A DNA stretch of 13,418 bases, taken from assembly GCA_023389005.1 (NCBI GenBank), contig JAEWFE010000291.1, positions 1 through 13,418 on the forward strand. The letters are read 5' to 3'. The DNA is from Bacillota bacterium (GTDB lineage Bacteria > Bacillota > Bacilli > Lactobacillales > Enterococcaceae). Below are positions 8,052 through 13,418 of this stretch, in pieces; positions within the stretch are counted from its first letter, which is position 1, and every line of letters begins with the position of its first letter. Under the pieces are notes generated by a model that saw nothing but the letters and a program-made list of their open reading frames with translations, was not told where the DNA came from and ran no database searches. The translations under genes were made by a program, and so were the position numbers.

Positions 8052-8549
8052 TTATTTTAAAATTTCTTTTAATTCGTCTTCAGAAATACTTTCGTCAAAA
8101 ATGTGTTCTTCAACAATAATAGTTGGCACAAATTTGATGTTGGCTGCATTGGCTTCATCTACAATAAGTTGGCTATAAGATTGATGGTCGTTTTCGCTTA
8201 AGCCTAGTTTTTCTTTGGCAAATGTAGCAACTTCATCAAGTTCAAGATTGCCCCATTGTTCTTGTGTATCGAAAATCTTTTGAATACTTGCTAAAATAGT
8301 TGCTTCATTCGTAGTGTCCACGAAACGATGCATGACATTTCCGCGTTGTAGACTAGGTTTTTCTTTATCAAATAACTTAATGACACGTGTGACATCGGCA
8401 TTTGCTAATAATTCCTTAGATTCATTAAACCATTGACGACAATAGGGACAACGAAGATTCATAAATTCTTTCATGACATGTTTGCCATTACCAAGTACAA
8501 GACCAGTATCAGCGTTTGTTTGTGCAGCTTTAATTACTGAAATATCCAT
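8052..8549 (-). CDS. DsbA-like thioredoxin-fold protein, cytoplasmic
   Basis: A 165-residue thioredoxin-fold protein of the DsbA family. The redox motif CPYC (C34-C37) follows a strand (HVMKEFMNLR), a helical insertion fills about 70-130, and FVPTIIV (140-146) supplies the cis-proline loop (P142) that faces the active site. There is no signal peptide or membrane anchor, so unlike exported DsbA it should act in the cytoplasm, as a thiol-disulfide oxidoreductase or stress-related factor; its partner is unknown. The start is ATG (complement 8547-8549) behind GAGGTGAT (complement 8555-8562). It converges on whiA and diverges from nifJ, with which it shares a 215-bp regulatory region, so co-control with nifJ by redox state is possible. 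FrnE/YjbH-like relatives exist, but the short length does not favour them. Confidence 0.85.
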   Translation of the reverse strand: MDISVIKAAQTNADTGLVLGNGKHVMKEFMNLRCPYCRQWFNESKELLANADVTRVIKLFDKEKPSLQRGNVMHRFVDTTNEATILASIQKIFDTQEQWGNLELDEVATFAKEKLGLSENDHQSYSQLIVDEANAANIKFVPTIIVEEHIFDESISEDELKEILK

Positions 8550-8585
8550 AAAGTATCACCTCAAAATTAATTGATTACAGTCTTA

Positions 8586-8613
8586 AGTTTATTGGTTTTG
8601 TGAAAAAATGCAA
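8586..8613 (-). promoter_or_regulatory. Possible promoter of dsbA-like gene
   Basis: On the minus strand TTGCAT (complement 8608-8613), a 16-base spacer and TAAACT (complement 8586-8591) give a weak sigma-A-like match (-10 is 4 of 6). The left arm of the 10-bp inverted repeat falls within the spacer. Tentative. Confidence 0.3.
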
Positions 8614-8651
8614 CTATTACGCTTGTAGACGATTTTTCGAATTTCACAAAA
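8596..8651. repeat. Perfect 10-bp inverted repeat in dsbA-nifJ divergent region; possible operator
   Basis: TTTTGTGAAA (8596-8605) and TTTCACAAAA (8642-8651) are exact reverse complements 36 bases apart. Each contains TTGTGAA/TTCACAA, the half-site of Rex (NADH/NAD+ sensor) operators; the TGTGA core is also that of CRP/FNR-type sites. Normal Rex sites have 4 bases between halves, so this is not a standard operator. The arms lie between the two divergent promoters: the left one inside the putative dsbA-like promoter, the right one about 18 bases upstream of the nifJ -35. Confidence 0.45.
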
Positions 8652-8668
8652 AAATCTAGCAAAAAGGG

Positions 8669-8696
8669 TTACTTATGTAGTTTTTTTCGATATAAT
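8669..8696 (+). promoter_or_regulatory. Probable promoter of nifJ
   Basis: TTACTT (8669-8674), a 16-base spacer and a perfect TATAAT (8691-8696). Transcription would start near 8703, leaving a leader of about 60 bases that contains a hairpin. An 8-base direct repeat, TTTTTCGA, occurs at 8633-8640 and again at 8683-8690, the second copy touching the -10. Confidence 0.6.
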
Positions 8697-8712
8697 AAGT
8701 AGTTGAACAGTC

Positions 8713-8742
8713 CAATTTTTGATCTCCCACGTCAAAAAATTG
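8713..8742 (+). promoter_or_regulatory. Leader hairpin upstream of nifJ ribosome site
   Basis: CAATTTTTGA (8713-8722) pairs with TCAAAAAATTG (8732-8742) with one bulged A, around a 9-base loop. It has no T-tract after it, so it is not a terminator. It ends 10 bases before the GAGGTG ribosome site and may affect mRNA stability or translation. Confidence 0.4.
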
Positions 8743-8764
8743 CAAAATCACTGAGGTGTTAACT

Positions 8765-11700
8765 ATGAATAAAAAAACAATGGATGGAAATACCGCTGCA
8801 GCTCATATTTCTTATGCTTTCTCTGAAGTAGCAGCCATCTATCCAATTACGCCCAGCTCACCCATGGCCGAATTAGTCGACGCATGGTCAGCAATGGGCA
8901 AAAAGAATCTATTTGGGGAACCTGTCAAAGTCATTGAAATGCAATCAGAAGCTGGTGCCGCTGGTGCCGTTCATGGATCGCTAAAAACAGGTGCCTTAAC
9001 CAGTACATACACGGCCTCGCAAGGTCTTTTATTAATGATTCCCAATATGTATAAGATTGCGGGTGAACTTTTGCCAACCGTCTTTCATGTTGCGAGTCGT
9101 TCTGTGACAACTAATGCTTTAAATATATTTGGTGATCAAACTGATGTGATGGCGACACGTCAAACCGGATTTGTGATGTTGGCAGAAAGTAGTGTTCAAG
9201 AAGTAATGGACTTAGCTGCTGTTGCCCATTTAGCAAGTATTAAAGGTCGTTTACCATTCTTAAATTTTTTTGATGGCTTTCGAACCAGCCATGAGCTACA
9301 AAAAATAGAAGTCATTGAATATGATGATTTGAAAAAATTAGTGCCTGAAAAAGAATTAGCTGAATTTCGTCAACGTGGCATGAATCCGAATCATCCAACA
9401 GTGAGCGGAATGAACCAAAATCCTGATATTCATTTCCAACAACGCGAAACAATTAATACGTACTATGACGATATTCCAGCAATTATCCAAGAATATATGG
9501 GCAAAATCAATGAATTGCGTGGAACAAATTACGATTTAGTCAATTATTATGGTCATCCCGAAGCACAAGAAGTCGTTGTCGTAATGGGTTCAGCGGCCCA
9601 AGCGATTGAACAAACGGTTGATTTTCTGAATGAACAAGGACGCAAAGTTGGGTTTATCAACATCCATTTATACCGTCCATTTCCAACAGAGAATTTCTTA
9701 AGTAAAATCCCCGCAACTGTCCAATCTATCGCGGTGTTAGACCGTACAAAAGAACCTGGGGCAAGTGGCGAACCACTATTTTTAGATGTTCAATCAGCGC
9801 TTTATGAAGCAGATATTCGTCCAAGTGTCATTGGTGGCCGCTATGGTTTAGGTTCAAAAGATGTGACACCTGCGCAGATCTTAGCTGTTTTTGATGAATT
9901 ACAAAAACCACGTAAAGAACAAAAAAGAAGATTTACAATTGGTATTACCGATGATGTGACGTATTTATCCTTGCCATTAGGACCAACATTAGATTTAACT
10001 CGACCAGGTACTTTCCAAGCGAAATTCTGGGGATTTGGTTCAGATGGTACGGTTGGTGCAAATAAGTCAACGATTAAAATCATTGGCGACAATACCGATA
10101 AATTTGTCCAAGGTTACTTTTATTATGATTCCAAAAAATCGGGTGGTTTGACCGTTTCTCATTTAAGATTTGGTGATCAAGAAATTCGCTCCACTTATTT
10201 AGTAGAGCATGCTGATTTTATTGCTTGTCATACACCGGCGTATGTCCATAAGTATGAATTAGTTCAAGGCTTGAAAAAAGGTGGCACATTCCTATTAAAT
10301 ACGACATGGTCAGATGAACAATTGCATAAATTCTTGCCCAAACATCTGAAAAAATATTTGGCTGAAAATGATATCCAGTTTTATACTATTAACGCGATGC
10401 AATTAGCCCAAAAAATTGGTTTGCGTAATCGTATCAACACCATCATGCAGACCGCTTTCTTTAAGTTAACGAATGTCATGGATTTTGATACGGTTGTGAA
10501 ATTATTAAAAGATCAAGTGCAAAAAATTTATGGTCACAAATCAGCGAAAATAGTGGAGCAAAACCATGCAGCAATTGATCAAACCTTAACGCACTTGCAT
10601 CGTTTTGAAGTACCAAAAGAATGGGCGGACTTAGATCCTACTGAAAAACGTTTGAGTCGTCAAAGTAAGTTTGTGGAAGAAATTGTGGAGCCAGTCAATG
10701 CCCAAAAAGGAGATCATATCCCAGTCAGCGTCTTTGTGAATAATGGCATGGTTGCTGGTGATATGCCGCTTGGTACAGCCGCTGTTGAAAAACGAGGAAT
10801 TGCCCTTGAAGTACCGGAGTGGATAGCAGATCGTTGTACCATGTGTAATGAGTGTGCGTTTGTTTGTCCACATGCTGCCATCCGACCATTTTTAGCAGAC
10901 GAAGATGAAATGCAAGAAGCACCTGAAGGCTATATCGTTCGTGATATGCGTGGACCTGATGGCTTGAAATACCGCATTCAAGTATCAGTGGAAGATTGTA
11001 CTGGATGTGGCCTATGTGTGGAAGCATGTCCTGCAAAAGGTAAGGCGTTAAAAATGCGTCCTTACGAAGAAATGAAAGAAGAAGCTATCAATTGGGCCTT
11101 TTCAATGACATTACGTCAAAAAGAAAACCCTGCAAAACCAGGAACGATATTGCACAGTCAATTTAATAAACCATTACTAGAATTTTCTGGTGCATGTTCA
11201 GGATGTGGAGAAACGCCATATGTTAAATTATTGACGCAAATGTTTGGTGACCGTATGATGATTGCCAATGCGACAGGTTGTTCTTCTATTTGGGGAGCAG
11301 CTGCACCAGTTACGCCTTATACGACGAATGATCAAGGGCAAGGTCCGACATGGTCAAACTCATTGTTAGAAGATAATGCTGAATTTGGATATGGTATGAT
11401 GATTGCCAATACCACTCGACGTGAAGCTTTAGCCAACCAAATGACATCCATGCTAGATAAAGTTTCTCCAGAGCTTAAGGAACTAATGCAAGATTGGACG
11501 AAGAATTTAAATACTAGTGAAGGAACCCAACAAAGAGCGAAAAAACTGAAAGCTGCCTTACAAAGTGAAGTCCATCAAGTCCCTGAATTAGCTGAAATTT
11601 TAGCGCATGATGATTTATTCGTAAAACCAAGTCAATGGATGATTGGTGGCGATGGTTGGGCCTATGATATTGGATATGGCGGAATTGACCATGTTATTTC

Positions 11701-12457
11701 TACTGGCGCCGATGTCAATATTTTAGTCTTGGATAATGAAGTGTACTCAAATACTGGTGGTCAAATTTCTAAAGCCACGCCAGCTGCGGCGATTGTTAAA
11801 TTTGCTGCCAGCGGGAAAAATGCGGCGAAAAAAGATTTAGGTATGATGGCCATGACATATGGTAATGTCTATGTTGCCCAAATCGCTTCTGGAGCTAATG
11901 CCATCCAAACCATGCGAGCGTTTGAAGAAGCGGAAAAATTCCCTGGACCATCCGTGATTATCGCCTATACACCATGTATCGTTCATGGTTTGTCAGGTGG
12001 CATGCGTCAATCGATCCAAGAAGCAAAAGATGCAGTAAGTTCAGGTTATTGGTCCCTTTATCGATATAACCCAAGCCTTAAAGCGCAAGGTAAAGAGCCA
12101 ATGAGTCTTGACTTTAAGAAACCTGATTTTTCTAAGATGCCTGATTTCATGCGTACTCAAGTGAGATTTAGAGCGTTAGAAACAGTGCACCCAGAACATG
12201 CTAAAGCGTTATTTGATAAGACCGTCAATGATGCCAAGACCCGCTTTTATAATTATGCCCGTCTAGCTGGTCAAGAAGAAAAAATTCGTCAGCGTTTAGA
12301 AGGCAAAAAGGATTCTCCAGTTGAAGATAATAAAGCAACTGTTCGTAGAGAAAAGAAAGAGCGTGTTGTTGATCCAGAAAGAGAAGCACGTCGCTTACAA
12401 AGAAGAGCTGAACGTAAAGCAAGACGTGAAGCCCAAAATGAGGAAAAAAGCGAATAA
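8765..12457 (+). CDS. nifJ: Pyruvate:ferredoxin (flavodoxin) oxidoreductase
   Basis: A 1230-residue single-chain PFOR, which converts pyruvate and CoA to acetyl-CoA and CO2 and reduces ferredoxin or flavodoxin; cytoplasmic and usually oxygen-sensitive. Domains in order: pyruvate/TPP domain with YPITPSSP (26-33), E62 and R112; CoA-side domain (about 260-370); gamma domain (about 410-600); EKR segment (E675-R677); two 4Fe-4S motifs (C691/C694/C697/C701 and C745/C748/C751/C755); TPP domain with the proximal-cluster cysteines C811, C814, C839 and C1071, GGDGW (961-965) and the NxYSNTGGQ motif near 990-1003. All cofactor residues are present. ATG 8765 is chosen because GAGGTG (8753-8758) is 6 bases upstream; GTG 8756 lies inside that site. 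The last 51 residues (1180-1230) form a highly charged tail (31 D/E/K/R) not typical of the family. Monocistronic. Confidence 0.97.
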   Translation: MNKKTMDGNTAAAHISYAFSEVAAIYPITPSSPMAELVDAWSAMGKKNLFGEPVKVIEMQSEAGAAGAVHGSLKTGALTSTYTASQGLLLMIPNMYKIAGELLPTVFHVASRSVTTNALNIFGDQTDVMATRQTGFVMLAESSVQEVMDLAAVAHLASIKGRLPFLNFFDGFRTSHELQKIEVIEYDDLKKLVPEKELAEFRQRGMNPNHPTVSGMNQNPDIHFQQRETINTYYDDIPAIIQEYMGKINELRGTNYDLVNYYGHPEAQEVVVVMGSAAQAIEQTVDFLNEQGRKVGFINIHLYRPFPTENFLSKIPATVQSIAVLDRTKEPGASGEPLFLDVQSALYEADIRPSVIGGRYGLGSKDVTPAQILAVFDELQKPRKEQKRRFTIGITDDVTYLSLPLGPTLDLTRPGTFQAKFWGFGSDGTVGANKSTIKIIGDNTDKFVQGYFYYDSKKSGGLTVSHLRFGDQEIRSTYLVEHADFIACHTPAYVHKYELVQGLKKGGTFLLNTTWSDEQLHKFLPKHLKKYLAENDIQFYTINAMQLAQKIGLRNRINTIMQTAFFKLTNVMDFDTVVKLLKDQVQKIYGHKSAKIVEQNHAAIDQTLTHLHRFEVPKEWADLDPTEKRLSRQSKFVEEIVEPVNAQKGDHIPVSVFVNNGMVAGDMPLGTAAVEKRGIALEVPEWIADRCTMCNECAFVCPHAAIRPFLADEDEMQEAPEGYIVRDMRGPDGLKYRIQVSVEDCTGCGLCVEACPAKGKALKMRPYEEMKEEAINWAFSMTLRQKENPAKPGTILHSQFNKPLLEFSGACSGCGETPYVKLLTQMFGDRMMIANATGCSSIWGAAAPVTPYTTNDQGQGPTWSNSLLEDNAEFGYGMMIANTTRREALANQMTSMLDKVSPELKELMQDWTKNLNTSEGTQQRAKKLKAALQSEVHQVPELAEILAHDDLFVKPSQWMIGGDGWAYDIGYGGIDHVISTGADVNILVLDNEVYSNTGGQISKATPAAAIVKFAASGKNAAKKDLGMMAMTYGNVYVAQIASGANAIQTMRAFEEAEKFPGPSVIIAYTPCIVHGLSGGMRQSIQEAKDAVSSGYWSLYRYNPSLKAQGKEPMSLDFKKPDFSKMPDFMRTQVRFRALETVHPEHAKALFDKTVNDAKTRFYNYARLAGQEEKIRQRLEGKKDSPVEDNKATVRREKKERVVDPEREARRLQRRAERKARREAQNEEKSE

Positions 12458-12471
12458 ACTTTTTTGAAACA

Positions 12472-12512
12472 GGCGTACTAGTAATTTTATGCGATTGCTA
12501 GTACGTCTTTTT
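12472..12512 (+). terminator. Intrinsic terminator after nifJ
   Basis: GGCGTACTAGTAAT (12472-12485) pairs with ATTGCTAGTACGTC (12494-12507) over 14 positions including two G-U pairs, with an 8-base loop and TTTTT at 12508-12512. It lies 14 bases past the nifJ stop and isolates it from cdaA. Confidence 0.9.
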
Positions 12513-12548
12513 CTGTATTTTAAAAAATAGTAAAAATCTTTATTTTTT

Positions 12549-12577
12549 TTCATGACCATTCAAACTTATGATATACT
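12549..12577 (+). promoter_or_regulatory. Probable promoter of cdaA
   Basis: TATACT (12572-12577) with TG at 12569-12570 forms an extended -10; a poor -35, TTCATG (12549-12554), stands 17 bases upstream. The ATG of cdaA is 33 bases past the -10. Confidence 0.55.
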
Positions 12578-12610
12578 TGAATCAAGAAATAAATGAAAGG
12601 AAGTCTGTTT

Positions 12611-13418
12611 ATGTCTTTTCAAAATGGAGATATTTTCCAATTGGATTATTGGAAGCAATTGTTTTCAGAAAATATCTTGTCTTATTCCTTTTTGATTAAC
12701 ATTGTTGATATTATTGTTGTTTGGTATCTGTTATACAAGTTGCTTCAATTAGTCCGTGGAACAAAGGCTATTCAGCTTTTAAAAGGGGTACTAGTTTTTC
12801 TAGTTATTCGTTTTGCTGCTGAATTTTTAGGATTACATACACTTTCTTGGTTGATGGACCAGGTCATTACCTATGGGGTGATTGCAGCTGTTGTCATTTT
12901 TCAACCAGAAATACGTCGGGGACTTGAGCATCTTGGGCGTACTAAGTTTTTTGCCCCAAATAGTGTGAAAGAACGTGAGGAAGAACGGATTATTAAAGCC
13001 TTGGATAAAGCCGTTCAATACATGTCTAAACGGAAAATTGGGGCATTAATTACAATCGAACGCAACACAGGTCTAGAAGAATATATTGAAACTGGGATAC
13101 CTTTAGATGCGGATATCTCAGGAGAACTACTGACGAATATTTTTATCCCAAACACACCTTTACATGATGGTGCGGTAATTATACGCGATGGTAAAGTAGC
13201 TGTTGCCTGTGCGTATTTACCTTTGTCAGACAGTATCTTAATCCCTAAAGAATATGGTACAAGACACCGTGCTGCTGTTGGTATTTCTGAGGTAAGTGAT
13301 GCAGTGACACTAGTTGTCTCAGAAGAAACAGGAGGTGTGAGTATTACCATCAATAATCAGTTAATCCCTGATTTAACGAAAGAAGATTATTTAGCTATCT
13401 TAACGAAGGAATTATCTG
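12611..13418 (+). CDS. cdaA: CdaA (DacA) diadenylate cyclase, partial at 3' end
   Basis: The first 269 codons are present and the frame stays open to the window edge, so the C-terminus is missing, probably by only a little. CdaA is the membrane-bound enzyme that makes c-di-AMP from two ATP. Three membrane segments are visible: about 27-47, 57-75 and 83-98. They are followed by a linker (EREEERIIKALDKAVQYM, 121-138) and the DAC domain with both catalytic motifs, DGA (186-188, in LHDGAVII) and RHR (218-220, in GTRHRAAVG). ATG 12611 is preceded by AAAGGAAG (12596-12603) at 7 bases. In Firmicutes the gene heads cdaA-cdaR-glmM; cdaR should follow just beyond the window. c-di-AMP controls potassium and osmolyte uptake and is coupled to wall precursor synthesis through GlmM. 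Confidence 0.96.
   Translation, partial: MSFQNGDIFQLDYWKQLFSENILSYSFLINIVDIIVVWYLLYKLLQLVRGTKAIQLLKGVLVFLVIRFAAEFLGLHTLSWLMDQVITYGVIAAVVIFQPEIRRGLEHLGRTKFFAPNSVKEREEERIIKALDKAVQYMSKRKIGALITIERNTGLEEYIETGIPLDADISGELLTNIFIPNTPLHDGAVIIRDGKVAVACAYLPLSDSILIPKEYGTRHRAAVGISEVSDAVTLVVSEETGGVSITINNQLIPDLTKEDYLAILTKELS

Noticed and set aside
8598..8613. A complete canonical Rex operator at the left TTGTGAAA half-site
   Set aside because: With the standard 4-base spacer the second half would be TGCAACT at 8609-8615, which does not match TTCACAA; the right arm fails in the same way. Only isolated half-sites remain.
10631..11036. Two overlapping minus-strand frames opposite the NifJ ferredoxin domain
   Set aside because: Antisense to the conserved cysteine motifs of NifJ; a product of codon bias rather than genes.
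12833..13353. Minus-strand frames opposite cdaA
   Set aside because: The plus strand encodes complete CdaA membrane segments and DGA/RHR motifs; the antisense frames are shadows. The true gene runs off the window edge.

Overview
The window reads as chromosomal DNA of a low-GC Gram-positive bacterium of the order Lactobacillales, most likely an Enterococcus or a close relative. The basis is the AT-rich codon use, strong AAAGGAGG-type ribosome binding sites, TGnTATAAT-type extended -10 promoters, the uvrB-uvrA and rapZ-yvcK-whiA blocks, and a probable D-aspartate ligase/aspartate racemase pair of the kind known from Enterococcus faecium and lactococci. The species cannot be fixed from sequence reading alone. 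The window is densely coded, with no gap above about 215 bases, and shows no insertion sequence, phage, CRISPR array, tRNA or rRNA.

Layout, left to right: (1) the last codons of uvrB followed by complete uvrA, the damage-recognition part of nucleotide excision repair. (2) A two-gene unit with its own promoter: an ATP-grasp ligase (probable D-aspartate ligase, asl) and an Asp/Glu racemase (probable racD), which together would make D-Asp and attach it to the peptidoglycan precursor; it closes with a terminator. (3) The conserved rapZ-yvcK-whiA operon, with its own promoter, a 4-bp gene overlap, a TTG start for whiA and a strong terminator that also serves the converging gene on the other strand. 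(4) A small minus-strand DsbA-like thiol oxidoreductase without signal peptide. (5) A 215-bp divergent regulatory region containing a perfect 10-bp inverted repeat with TTGTGAAA half-sites. (6) A very large nifJ gene for pyruvate:ferredoxin/flavodoxin oxidoreductase with an unusual charged C-terminal tail, ending at a strong terminator. (7) The start of cdaA (diadenylate cyclase), cut by the window edge.

Taken together, much of the window serves the cell envelope and its control: asl and racD (cross-bridge), yvcK and rapZ (UDP-GlcNAc and amino-sugar control by homology), whiA (division and chromosome biology) and cdaA (c-di-AMP, osmotic and wall homeostasis). The dsbA-like/nifJ pair is a separate redox/anaerobic-metabolism module and is the most accessory-looking part. 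I see no clearly new multi-gene system. The best leads are the regulatory region between dsbA-like and nifJ, the NifJ tail, and the assignment of the asl-racD pair.
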